The notes under the pieces: generated by a model | Databases searched by the model: none | What the model was told of the DNA's origin: nothing | The model's input: only the letters and a program-made list of their open reading frames with translations | Assembly: GCF_014196535.1 (NCBI RefSeq) | Contig: NZ_JACIDU010000002.1 | Span: 353,578 to 417,577, forward strand | Length of the DNA stretch: 64,000 nt | Source of the DNA: Allorhizobium borbori | GTDB taxonomy: Bacteria; Pseudomonadota; Alphaproteobacteria; Rhizobiales; Rhizobiaceae | Reading direction: 5' to 3' | Shown here: piece after piece, positions 36,004 to 44,323 of the stretch | Layout of the letters: each line of letters starts with the position of its first letter | Position numbering within the stretch: position 1 is the first letter of the stretch | Position numbers and translations under genes: made by a program

Positions 36004-38148
36004 TCACAATGTGCACGAAACGCAGCCCTGAACCTGCGTTCCCTCCAGCGCCATCTGGCGCAGGCGGATGTAATAGATGGTCTTGATGCCCTTCTTCCAC
36101 GCATGGATCTGGGCACGGTTGATGTCGCGGGTGGTGGCCGTATCACGGAAGAACAGTGTCAGCGACAAGCCCTGGTCGACATGCTGGGTCGCTGCCGCAT
36201 AGGTGTCGATGATCTTTTGGGGACCGATCTCGTAGGCATCCTGATAGTAATCGAGATTGTCGTTAGAGAGGTAGGGCGCGGGATAATAGACGCGGCCGAT
36301 CTTGCCTTCCTTGCGGATCTCGATCTTCGAAACGATCGGGTGGATCGAGGAGGTCGAGTGGTTGATGTAGGAGATCGACCCCGTCGGCGGCACCGCCTGC
36401 AGGTTCTGGTTATAAAGACCGGTTTCCATGACGCGCGTCTTCAACGCCAGCCAGTCCTCACGCGTCGGAAGCGCTACGCCCGCCTTTTCGAAGAGTTCCG
36501 TCACCCGTTCCGTCGCCGGCACCCAGTCCTGTCCGATGTATTTGTCGAAATACTCGCCCGAGGCATATTTCGAGTTCTCGAAGCCGCTAAAGCTTTCGCC
36601 GCGTTCCGCCGCAATGCGGTTGGAGGCCGAAAGCGCGTGGAACGTCACCGTGTAGAAATACATATTGGTGAAGTCGACACCCTCTTCCGAACCGTAGAAG
36701 ATGCGTTCGCGGGCGAGATAGCCATGCAGGTTCATCTGACCGAGGCCGATGGCGTGGCTTTCGCTGTTGCCCCGCGCCACCGAAGGCACCGAACCGATGT
36801 GGCTCATGTCGGACACGGCTGTCAGTGCGCGGATGGCGGTGTCGATGGTCTTGCCGAAGTCGCCCGAATCCATCGCGTTCGCGATGTTCAGCGAACCGAG
36901 ATTGCAGGAAATGTCCTTGCCGAGATGCTCGTAGGACAGATCCTCGTTGAACCGGCTCTCCTCGCTGACCTGCAGGATTTCCGAGCAGAGATTGCTCATG
37001 CTGATGCGGCCCGCAATGGGGTTGGCGCGGTTCACCGTGTCTTCGAACATGATGTAGGGATAGCCGCTCTCGAACTGGATTTCGGCAATCACCTGGAAGA
37101 ATTCGCGCGCCTTGATCTTCTTCTTGGTGATGCGTGGATCGTCCACCATCTCGCGATACTTTTCCGTCACCGAAATCTCGCTGAGCGGTACGCCATAGAT
37201 GCGCTCCACGTCATAGGGCGAGAAGAGGTACATATCCTCGTTGTTCTTCGCCAGTTCGAACGTGATGTCGGGGATGACGACGCCGAGCGACAGGGTCTTG
37301 ATGCGGATCTTCTCATCGGCATTCTCGCGCTTGGTGTCGAGAAAGCGCATGATGTCCGGATGATGGGCATGCAGATAGACCGCGCCTGCCCCCTGCCGCG
37401 CGCCAAGCTGGTTGGCGTAGGAGAAGGAATCCTCCAGAAGCTTCATCACCGGAATGACGCCGGACGACTGGTTCTCGATCTGCTTGATCGGCGCACCCGC
37501 CTCGCGGATATTGGTGAGCGACAGGGCCACGCCGCCGCCGCGCTTGGAGAGCTGCAAAGCCGAATTGATCGACCGGCCGATGCTTTCCATATTGTCCTCG
37601 ATCCGGAGCAGGAAGCAGGACACGAGTTCGCCGCGCTGCTTCTTGCCGGCATTGAGGAAGGTCGGCGTCGCCGGCTGGAAACGCCCGGCGATAATCTCCG
37701 CCATCAGATCGCGGGCGAGCGCCTCACTGCCGCGCGCCAGCGTCAGGGCCACCATGCAAACGCGGTCCTCATAGCGCTCCAGATAGCGCTTCCCGTCGAA
37801 AGTCTTCAGCGTGTAGGAAGTGTAATACTTGAACGCGCCGAGGAAGGTGGGAAAGCGAAACTTCTTTGCATAGGCTTCATCGAACAGGTCGCGCACGAAG
37901 TTGAACGCATACTGGTCGAGAACCTCCTGCTCGTAATAGCCCTCCGACACCAGATAATCGAGCTTTTCCCTGAGGTTATGGAAGAAGACCGTGTTCTGGT
38001 TGACATGCTGGAGGAAATATTGCCGGGCCGCCAGCCGGTCCTTGTCGAACTGGATCCGGCCCGCCTCATCATAGAGGTTCAGCATGGCGTTGAGCGCGTG
38101 ATAATCGAGCGCGGTGTCGCCGCTCTTCGCCGGCTTGTTGAGTGTCAT
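36004..38148 (-). CDS. nrdE: Class Ib ribonucleotide reductase, catalytic (alpha) subunit
   Basis: The product is 714 residues from the ATG at 38146-38148, the same length as E. coli NrdE as I recall; the start overlaps the nrdI stop by four bases. It reduces ribonucleoside diphosphates to deoxy forms. Visible blocks include [28 protein letters not shown] (active-site Cys), SNLCSEILQ (active-site region), [23 protein letters not shown] and the C-terminal shuttle cysteines in QGCVSCTL, reduced by NrdH. It lacks the N-terminal ATP-cone of class Ia enzymes, as expected for class Ib. Confidence 0.96.
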   Translation of the reverse strand: MTLNKPAKSGDTALDYHALNAMLNLYDEAGRIQFDKDRLAARQYFLQHVNQNTVFFHNLREKLDYLVSEGYYEQEVLDQYAFNFVRDLFDEAYAKKFRFPTFLGAFKYYTSYTLKTFDGKRYLERYEDRVCMVALTLARGSEALARDLMAEIIAGRFQPATPTFLNAGKKQRGELVSCFLLRIEDNMESIGRSINSALQLSKRGGGVALSLTNIREAGAPIKQIENQSSGVIPVMKLLEDSFSYANQLGARQGAGAVYLHAHHPDIMRFLDTKRENADEKIRIKTLSLGVVIPDITFELAKNNEDMYLFSPYDVERIYGVPLSEISVTEKYREMVDDPRITKKKIKAREFFQVIAEIQFESGYPYIMFEDTVNRANPIAGRISMSNLCSEILQVSEESRFNEDLSYEHLGKDISCNLGSLNIANAMDSGDFGKTIDTAIRALTAVSDMSHIGSVPSVARGNSESHAIGLGQMNLHGYLARERIFYGSEEGVDFTNMYFYTVTFHALSASNRIAAERGESFSGFENSKYASGEYFDKYIGQDWVPATERVTELFEKAGVALPTREDWLALKTRVMETGLYNQNLQAVPPTGSISYINHSTSSIHPIVSKIEIRKEGKIGRVYYPAPYLSNDNLDYYQDAYEIGPQKIIDTYAAATQHVDQGLSLTLFFRDTATTRDINRAQIHAWKKGIKTIYYIRLRQMALEGTQVQGCVSCTL

Positions 38149-38543
38149 CTGGTCCAAAATCGTCCAAGTCCCTGGGTAACGTTGTCGATGTCCTCCGCCG
38201 TTCCAAGAAGCTCGAAACGATAGAGGAAGGGCACGGCGCATTTCGCGGCGATGATGTCGCCGGCAAGCGCATAGGCTGTGCCGAAATTGGTGTTGCCTGC
38301 CGCGATCACGCCGCGAATGAGGGCGCGATTCCGCGGATCGTTGAGGAAGCGGATCACCGGCTTCGGCACCGCCCCCTTCTCACCCCCGCCGCCATAGGTC
38401 GGCGTAACCAGCACATAGGGCTCGCTCACCGATGGGACGGGTTCATCCGCATCGATGGCCAGGCGCAGCGCGGGTAGACCCAGCCTCTCCACGAAACGGT
38501 GGGTGTTCTCCGACCGGCTGGAGAAATAGACGAGACCGCCCAT
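38145..38543 (-). CDS. nrdI: NrdI flavodoxin-like activator of NrdF
   Basis: This 132-residue small flavoprotein provides an oxidant for assembling the Mn(III)2-tyrosyl radical in NrdF. The N-terminal phosphate-binding loop [21 protein letters not shown] and the middle block [26 protein letters not shown], then [19 protein letters not shown], are the NrdI signature. It lies 12 bases after nrdH and overlaps nrdE by four bases. Its presence suggests that the reductase can work with manganese when iron is scarce or oxidative stress is high. Confidence 0.95.
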   Translation of the reverse strand: MGGLVYFSSRSENTHRFVERLGLPALRLAIDADEPVPSVSEPYVLVTPTYGGGGEKGAVPKPVIRFLNDPRNRALIRGVIAAGNTNFGTAYALAGDIIAAKCAVPFLYRFELLGTAEDIDNVTQGLGRFWTR

Positions 38544-38555
38544 CGCGATGCCGCC

Positions 38556-38792
38556 TTACGCCATGACGGTTTCGGAAAGGCTGCCGATCAGGTCCGGACG
38601 GAAGCCAGACCAATGCGTCTTGCCGGCAACGACCACCGGCACCTGCCGGTAACCCAACCCCTGCACGAGACTGTAGGCATCGGCATCCACGGAAATGTCG
38701 ACGATCTGATAGGCGACGCCCTGACGGTCGAGCGCGCGGGTGGTCGCGGTGCACTGAACGCAGGCGGGCTTGGAATAAACGGTCACGGTCAT
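38556..38792 (-). CDS. nrdH: NrdH glutaredoxin-like electron donor
   Basis: The product is 78 residues from the ATG at 38790-38792, which has a GAGGATACC ribosome site; an open extension to 38834 is not part of the family. The redox motif is CVQC at C11-C14 (VYSKPACVQCTATTRALD), and the family block VPVVVAGKTHWSGFRPDLI follows. It reduces the C-terminal cysteines of NrdE and is itself reduced by thioredoxin reductase. First gene of nrdHIEF, behind a cobalamin riboswitch. Confidence 0.95.
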   Translation of the reverse strand: MTVTVYSKPACVQCTATTRALDRQGVAYQIVDISVDADAYSLVQGLGYRQVPVVVAGKTHWSGFRPDLIGSLSETVMA

Positions 38793-38827
38793 GGTATCCT
38801 CGTGAAGACAGGGCGTGAAAGATCGTT

Positions 38828-38847
38828 CCGGCATGTCGCCATGCCGG
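38828..38847 (-). promoter_or_regulatory. Perfect GNRA-capped hairpin in the nrdH leader
   Basis: On the transcript CCGGCATG and CATGCCGG form a perfect 8-bp stem closed by GCGA, a stable GNRA tetraloop. It lies 35 bases upstream of the nrdH start, after the terminator. No T run follows, so it is not itself a terminator. It may stabilise the processed mRNA or hold the ribosome site open (inference). Confidence 0.6.
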
Positions 38848-38858
38848 GCATAAGACGA

Positions 38859-38887
38859 AGAAAAAAGGCAGGCCGAACAGGCCCGGC
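38859..38887 (-). terminator. Intrinsic terminator in the nrd leader (riboswitch expression platform)
   Basis: On the minus strand CGGGCC and GGCCTG pair (one G-T) around TGTTC and are followed by CC and six Ts. It lies between the cobalamin riboswitch and nrdH, the usual place for a ligand-controlled terminator. Confidence 0.75.
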
Positions 38888-39040
38888 GGATCAGGGAACG
38901 GAAGAACGCGGATAAACAGAAACAGGCATGGCCTTCACCCCGAAGCTTTGAAAAGACGGAGCTTCGCAGGCAACGGCGCGCGCGGCATGATGCCGAACGA
39001 TAACCGCGACCTGCCGGACACCCCGCCGGCGGACGTTCAC

Positions 39041-39240
39041 ATGCTGAGGCAGGTCTCCTGGCTCACGGCTCAGCGCACCCGCCCCACCTTCCCGGACCAG
39101 CATGGTCCAGTGGCATATTGGAACGGGCGCTCGCCGCTTACAGTTGCGGGGGCAGCTCTGGATTCAGGGCCTCGAAAGGCCCCTCACCAAATTCCCGTCT
39201 TAGCCCACAATCTTGCGAATCGCGGGAACCTCAGACACAA
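39041..39240 (-). promoter_or_regulatory. Cobalamin (adenosylcobalamin) riboswitch upstream of nrdHIEF
   Basis: Read on the minus strand, the conserved parts occur in order. GGGAATTTGGTG near 39187-39198 is followed by the core CCCCGCAACTGTAAGCGG within 39133-39157, a GGAAGG stretch, and the B12 box GAGCCAGGAGACCTGCC at 39048-39064. This is a textbook B12 riboswitch. A terminator follows about 160 bases further on. Binding of adenosylcobalamin is expected to switch off the B12-independent class Ib reductase. That makes sense if the genome also has a B12-dependent class II reductase (nrdJ), which is not in this window. Confidence 0.93.
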
Positions 39241-39241
39241 G

Positions 39242-39271
39242 ATATAGTAGTCATCGTGAATTTTTCGTCAA
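39242..39271 (-). promoter_or_regulatory. Candidate sigma70-type promoter of the nrd operon
   Basis: On the minus strand TTGACG (39266-39271) and CTATAT (39242-39247) are separated by 18 bases. The predicted start of transcription would fall at about 39235, right at the 5' end of the riboswitch, which supports the assignment. Confidence 0.6.
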
Positions 39272-39400
39272 CACGTATCATCATCCATCCACTGTTCATT
39301 CGGCATTAACCACGTCTGCGGCGGAAAATGCCCGTGAAGAGGCAACGGAAAATCCGTTGAGAACAGCAGATAAGAGAGAGATGAAGGTGGGCGCGGCGGA

Positions 39401-42076
39401 TCAGACTGCGAAGCTGGCGCGCGAGGGAAAGTCCTGGCGATGGAGCGCGAACGCATAGAGATCGTCTGCCGACATGGGCTTGGCAAGGGCATAGCCCTGC
39501 AACGTATCGCAGCCGAGATCGCCGAGGATCTTCGCCTGCTGCATGGTCTCGACACCTTCGGCAACCGTACCGATGCCGAGTGCCCGCCCCATTTCGATCA
39601 TCGAAGCCACAAGCCGTCGGCGAGCACCTGAGGCGTCTACCGAGGCGACCAGCTTCCGGTCAATCTTCAAGCGGTCGGGCGCCAGATCGAGCAGATTGAC
39701 GATCGAGGCGTGGCCCGTGCCAAAATCATCAATCTCTATGCCGACATGGGCACGCTTCAGGCGTGCGATAGCCTCTTTCACCTCATCACCGACATCGTCG
39801 AAGGAAATCGATTCGAGAAGCTCGAAGGACAGCGATCCCGGTTCGAAACGCAGCGATTCGAGATGGGAGAACAGGTCCTTGTCCTGCAGGCGCGACAGCG
39901 AGATGTTGACGGAAAGCTTTGGAATATCGAGCCCCAGCCGGCGCCACTCGCCGAGTTGGGCCAGTCCCTTTTCCAGCATGATCTCGTCGATCTTGCCGAC
40001 CCGGTCCAGATCACTGGCAATCGACAGGAACTCACCCGGCGGCAGAAGGCCGCGGGTGGGGTGATTCCAGCGCGCCAGCGCCTCGACGCCAACGATCCTG
40101 AATGAATGGGCATCGAATTGCGGCTGGTAGAATGGCAGGAATTCATCGCGCTCCAGACCGGAGACGAGTTCATCGGACATCATCCGAACATGCACTGCCG
40201 CAAGCCTCAGCTTGTCGGTGAACTGCTCCATCCGGTTCTTGCCGAGCTTCTTTGCTTCGTAAAGGGCGATATCGGCATTCACGAGCAGATCCTGGATCGT
40301 GTCATCCGCGGCGGACTGGATAGCAAGGCCGACACTGCAACTGACACGACATTGGATGTCCTCGATCACGAAAGGTCGCGCCATGCGGTCGATAATGTCC
40401 GCGGCAAGCGCACGCGCTCTCAACGCCGGATCGGTACCACGAACGACGACGACGAATTCGTCGCCGCCGACGCGGGCTGCAAACTCATCGGGCGCCAAGG
40501 CTGCCAGCAGCCGCTCACCGACATTGACCAGCAGGCGGTCGCCGGCTGCATGGCCGAGCGTGTCGTTGATTTCCTTGAAACGGTCGAGATCGACATGGAG
40601 AACCGCGACCTTGCCGACCGCCCCATAGCCCTCGCAGGACAACAGATGCAGGTCGAGATAGCGGCGGTTGGGCAGGCCGGTCAACGCATCATGGAGCGAA
40701 AGGTGTTCAAGATTCTGCCGCGCCTGACGCAATTCGCTGTTCTGCGTTTCGGCATGCTGCTTGGCATCCCGCAGGGCCTGGTTCAAAAGAACATCTTCCG
40801 TCACATCCCAGTTCACACCCACGACCCGCGGCCCGCTACTGGTGTGATATATGTTGCCGATGGCGCGGATATGGCGAACCTCTCCGTCCGGCCGAACGAT
40901 GCGGAACTGTGTGTTCAGCACCTCACCTGTGTCGATGGTCCGGCGAAGTAACCGCTCCGCATCACCCACATCATCAGGGTGAACCGCACGGCTCCAATCC
41001 GCATAAGAAAACTGGCTTTTCTCCGGTGGCGCCGAAAAGATGTCGCGCAGGCGCATGTCCCACTCAAGGCTGCCGGCAACCGTATCCAGTTCCCAGACGC
41101 CGATGGAAGAGGCGGAGAGCGCCATCTCCAGACGCCCGGAAAGGCGCGCCATTTCGGCCTCACGCTGTTGCAGGGCCAGCGTCTTGCGCTGGCGCTGGCG
41201 GGAAAGAATGCCCGCCCACAACAGCGGCAGCAGAATGCAGATGGCGATGCCGCCGTTTTCCAGCCGCGAACGTGTCAATTCAGGGGAAGTCACCAGCCAT
41301 CCGCCTCGCGGCACGGCCAGAAGCGTCCAGTGAACATAACCGAGATCGATGGCGACGCTGACGGGCGACCGACCGCCGACATCCCCGGACGAGAAAAAGC
41401 GCTGACCGGCGGTGCCTTCCTCTGTCTTCACCAGTGCAAAGTCGAGGGTTTCGCCAAGTGCCGTCAGGCCAGTGGTCTCGTAAAGCCTTTCGACATCGAG
41501 CACGGAGGATACGATCCCCCATTCCGCTCCTGTATCCTGACGAATGACCGGATAGCGGATGACGAGCCCCTTGCCGCCCTGCACGAGATCGATGGGACCG
41601 GTGACAACCGTTTGCCGCTCCTGCATCACCTTGATGACAGCAGCCCTCTGGTCGGGCCGGGTCCGGTAATCCAGACCGATCGCCTTGCGATTCGGCTCCA
41701 TCGGATAGACCAGCCTTATGACGAGATCGGGAGCAGCCGCGACACTTCGGAGGTTGGTGCGAGTGTCGAACAGGCCGCTGGCAAAGGCGGAATACTGATC
41801 CTGCGTCATATCGGGGTTGAGACTGAGCGCGGACACAAGGCCACGGCTGAGCTTGATATCACCGCCGACGGAGGTCGCTATACGCGCACCAACGGCGGCC
41901 AACTGTTCCTCGACCGCCGACCGTTGATCAAGATTGAACTGAGCGACCTGTTCGCGGTCGACACGCCACATGGCTACAATGACGACAAAGCACGCAATGA
42001 CCGCAGGCAGGAAACCGGCCAGCGTCATCAGACGCTGCCGGCTCGAAAAAAAGTCATCCGGTCTTTGCACACCCAT
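39401..42076 (-). CDS. CHASE-PAS-GGDEF-EAL cyclic-di-GMP enzyme
   Basis: This 891-residue membrane protein may both make and break cyclic-di-GMP. The order is a membrane segment near 20-37, a periplasmic CHASE-type sensor about 60-265 (with IRLVYPMEPNRKAIGLDYRTRPDQRAAV), a second membrane segment near 275-292, PAS about 314-430, GGDEF about 455-620 and EAL about 635-885. The cyclase motif GGDEF is intact at 537-541; the position of the inhibitory RxxD reads APDE, so it is missing. The phosphodiesterase keeps EAL (E665), NISLSRLQ, IDDFGTGHAS, KIDRKLV and AEGVET, so it should be active. Which activity dominates cannot be read. It is monocistronic. Confidence 0.92.
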   Translation of the reverse strand: MGVQRPDDFFSSRQRLMTLAGFLPAVIACFVVIVAMWRVDREQVAQFNLDQRSAVEEQLAAVGARIATSVGGDIKLSRGLVSALSLNPDMTQDQYSAFASGLFDTRTNLRSVAAAPDLVIRLVYPMEPNRKAIGLDYRTRPDQRAAVIKVMQERQTVVTGPIDLVQGGKGLVIRYPVIRQDTGAEWGIVSSVLDVERLYETTGLTALGETLDFALVKTEEGTAGQRFFSSGDVGGRSPVSVAIDLGYVHWTLLAVPRGGWLVTSPELTRSRLENGGIAICILLPLLWAGILSRQRQRKTLALQQREAEMARLSGRLEMALSASSIGVWELDTVAGSLEWDMRLRDIFSAPPEKSQFSYADWSRAVHPDDVGDAERLLRRTIDTGEVLNTQFRIVRPDGEVRHIRAIGNIYHTSSGPRVVGVNWDVTEDVLLNQALRDAKQHAETQNSELRQARQNLEHLSLHDALTGLPNRRYLDLHLLSCEGYGAVGKVAVLHVDLDRFKEINDTLGHAAGDRLLVNVGERLLAALAPDEFAARVGGDEFVVVVRGTDPALRARALAADIIDRMARPFVIEDIQCRVSCSVGLAIQSAADDTIQDLLVNADIALYEAKKLGKNRMEQFTDKLRLAAVHVRMMSDELVSGLERDEFLPFYQPQFDAHSFRIVGVEALARWNHPTRGLLPPGEFLSIASDLDRVGKIDEIMLEKGLAQLGEWRRLGLDIPKLSVNISLSRLQDKDLFSHLESLRFEPGSLSFELLESISFDDVGDEVKEAIARLKRAHVGIEIDDFGTGHASIVNLLDLAPDRLKIDRKLVASVDASGARRRLVASMIEMGRALGIGTVAEGVETMQQAKILGDLGCDTLQGYALAKPMSADDLYAFALHRQDFPSRASFAV

Positions 42077-42206
42077 CTTGCGCAGGTCTCCACGAATGCA
42101 GCAGTCTAACGGATAAACCGTTAAATCTTAGCTGCACCTCATGAAGAAAAAACACAACGTATCGTCGTGTCACTTGCAGATGCGCAAGATAAACGACAAG
42201 TCGCCC

Positions 42207-44069
42207 TCAGTAGCCCTTGCGCTGACCGGAAGGCTTGCCATCCTTTGACTTGGGCTTGCCCTTGAACGGCGGCTTGCCGTCCCGCGGCGGATAATCCTTG
42301 CCGGACTTGCCTTCACCCTTGCGGTGCGGCTTGGCCTTCGGCTTGTCATCACGGAAGGGCGCGCGGGGACGCTCGTCACCATCCGTGCGGGCCGACGGGC
42401 GGGTATTGGCGGCGCGGCTCAGATCCGGCACGCCGTCCAGCCGCTTCACGCGCATGCCGCGCTCCAGCGTCTTGTCCTTGCCGATGGCCTGCATGAAACC
42501 GTCCGCGTGATCAGCGGCGATTTCCACGAAGGTTTCGTCCTGCTGCATCTTGATCGCGCCGATCTCGCTCTTGCTGAGCCCGCCATTACGGCACAGCATG
42601 GGGATCAGCCAGCGCGGCTCGGCATTCTGCTTGCGGCCAACCGAAAGCGAGAACCAAACGGCCGGGCCGAATTCACCGCGCGGCGTGCGCGGCGTCACCG
42701 GAAACTCCTGACGCGGCTGGCCGTCGCGCGACTTGCGTCCGCCGTCGGCGTGGATCGCCACTTCGGCAATGTCTTCCGGCGCGGTATGCTTGGCGCGGTA
42801 AAGGCTGACGAAAGCCGCCGCGAGCTTGTCGACACCGTGAGCGGCGATCAGCCGTTCGGCCAGTGCACGCTCGTCATCGCTCGGCTTGGCCGAAAAGACC
42901 GGATCGGCCAGCAGGCGCTCATCATCCCGGCTCGTTACTTCCTCGGCAGATGGCGGGCGTGCCCAGGTGGCGGTCACGGCAGCGCCGGCCAGCAGGCGCT
43001 CGGCCTTGCGGCGCTGGTTGACGGGTACGATCAGCGCGCTGATGCCCTTGCGACCGGCGCGGCCGGTACGGCCCGAACGGTGCAGCAGCGTCTCGGAATT
43101 GGTCGGCAGATCGGCATGGATGACGAGTTCGAGACCCGGCAGGTCGATACCGCGGGCCGCGACGTCGGTCGCCACGCAAACGCGGGCACGCCCGTCGCGC
43201 ATCGCCTGCAGCGCATGCGTCCGTTCATTCTGCGTCAGTTCGCCGGAAAGGGCGACGACAGAGAAATTCCGGTTGATGAGCCGCGCCGTCAGATGATTGA
43301 CGGCGGCGCGCGTCGAGCAAAACACGATGGCGTTCTGCGCTTCGTAGTAGCGCAGAACGTTGACGATGGCGTTCTCGCGATCGGACGGGGTAACGGCCAG
43401 CGCACGATATTCGATATCGCCATGCTGCTTTTCCTCGGTCGTGGCGGCCACACGCACGGCATTGCGCTGATAGCTCTGGGCGAGCTTGGCAATGGGAGCG
43501 GAGACCGTGGCCGAGAACATCAGCGTGCGGCGGTCTGCCGGTGCGCCTTCCAGAATGAATTCGAGGTCTTCGCGGAAGCCGAGATCAAGCATTTCGTCGG
43601 CTTCATCCAGCACGACCGCACGCAGCGCGGAAATATCGAGCGCATTGCGGCGAATGTGGTCGCAGATACGGCCCGGCGTACCGACGACGATATGGGCGCC
43701 GCGCTCCAGCGCCCGGCGCTCGTTGCGGATATCCATGCCGCCAACGCAGCTCGCGATGACCGCGCCGGTCAGTTCATAAAGCCATTCCAGCTCGCGCATG
43801 ACCTGCATGGCCAGTTCGCGGGTGGGCGCGATGACCATGGCAAGCGGCGCTTCGGCGCGGCCGAACGTGTCGCGACCCGCCAGAAGCGTCGGCGCCATGG
43901 CAATGCCGAAGGCAACGGTCTTGCCCGAGCCGGTCCGCGCGGAAACCAGCGCATCGGCCCCCTCGAGCGCCGGATCGAGCATGGATTGCTGAACCGGGGT
44001 GAGGGTTTCGTAGCCACGCTTCGCCAACGCCTTGGCAATCGCCGGAACGGCGACATTCTGATCGGTCAT
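42207..44069 (-). CDS. DEAD-box RNA helicase with C-terminal DbpA-like RNA-binding domain
   Basis: The product (620 residues) unwinds RNA with ATP, probably in ribosome assembly or cold adaptation. Motifs are ARTGSGKT at 44-51, PTRELA at 82-87, TPGR, DEAD at 155-158, SAT at 186-188, ATDVAARGID and HRSGRTGRAGR. After the helicase core comes an RRM-like DbpA segment (GLSKSEIGAIKMQQDETFVEIAADHADGFMQAI) and a tail of about 80 residues rich in Lys, Arg, Pro and Gly (about 540-620) that should bind RNA non-specifically. It may be the organism's DeaD/CsdA or DbpA counterpart. The 254 bases upstream include a GGCCCC/GGGGCC hairpin (44206-44222) of unknown role. Confidence 0.92.
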   Translation of the reverse strand: MTDQNVAVPAIAKALAKRGYETLTPVQQSMLDPALEGADALVSARTGSGKTVAFGIAMAPTLLAGRDTFGRAEAPLAMVIAPTRELAMQVMRELEWLYELTGAVIASCVGGMDIRNERRALERGAHIVVGTPGRICDHIRRNALDISALRAVVLDEADEMLDLGFREDLEFILEGAPADRRTLMFSATVSAPIAKLAQSYQRNAVRVAATTEEKQHGDIEYRALAVTPSDRENAIVNVLRYYEAQNAIVFCSTRAAVNHLTARLINRNFSVVALSGELTQNERTHALQAMRDGRARVCVATDVAARGIDLPGLELVIHADLPTNSETLLHRSGRTGRAGRKGISALIVPVNQRRKAERLLAGAAVTATWARPPSAEEVTSRDDERLLADPVFSAKPSDDERALAERLIAAHGVDKLAAAFVSLYRAKHTAPEDIAEVAIHADGGRKSRDGQPRQEFPVTPRTPRGEFGPAVWFSLSVGRKQNAEPRWLIPMLCRNGGLSKSEIGAIKMQQDETFVEIAADHADGFMQAIGKDKTLERGMRVKRLDGVPDLSRAANTRPSARTDGDERPRAPFRDDKPKAKPHRKGEGKSGKDYPPRDGKPPFKGKPKSKDGKPSGQRKGY

Positions 44070-44323
44070 AGTCTGGTCTTTCGGATTTTCAGGCGCCGGA
44101 GCGCGAATGGAGCGGCCCGAGCATGTATCCGGGGCCGTATCGTTGCGCTGTCCCTAATGATCTGCACCGAAAAAGTCAAAGCAATTGCGGTGAAACATGC
44201 TCAGGGGCCCCTGTGCGGGGCCATTACCGCTGTGCTAACGAATAGACAATCTGGGCAGCGCCCCTTGCCTGACGACATGCGGTGCGGCGAACCGCCGGTT
44301 TCGCCCGCCTTCGAGGACGACCG

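Noticed and set aside
36103..38223. A 706-codon open frame on the plus strand opposite nrdE
   Set aside because: NrdE on the minus strand is complete with its active-site cysteines; the plus frame has no domain.
38891..39309. Small open frames in the nrd leader on both strands
   Set aside because: They lie over the conserved riboswitch core and B12 box and lack ribosome sites, so they are not genes.
44206..44222. GGCCCC/GGGGCC hairpin upstream of the fusion gene as a terminator
   Set aside because: It has no following T run and lies between two divergent starts, so termination makes no sense there. It may be a chance GC palindrome.
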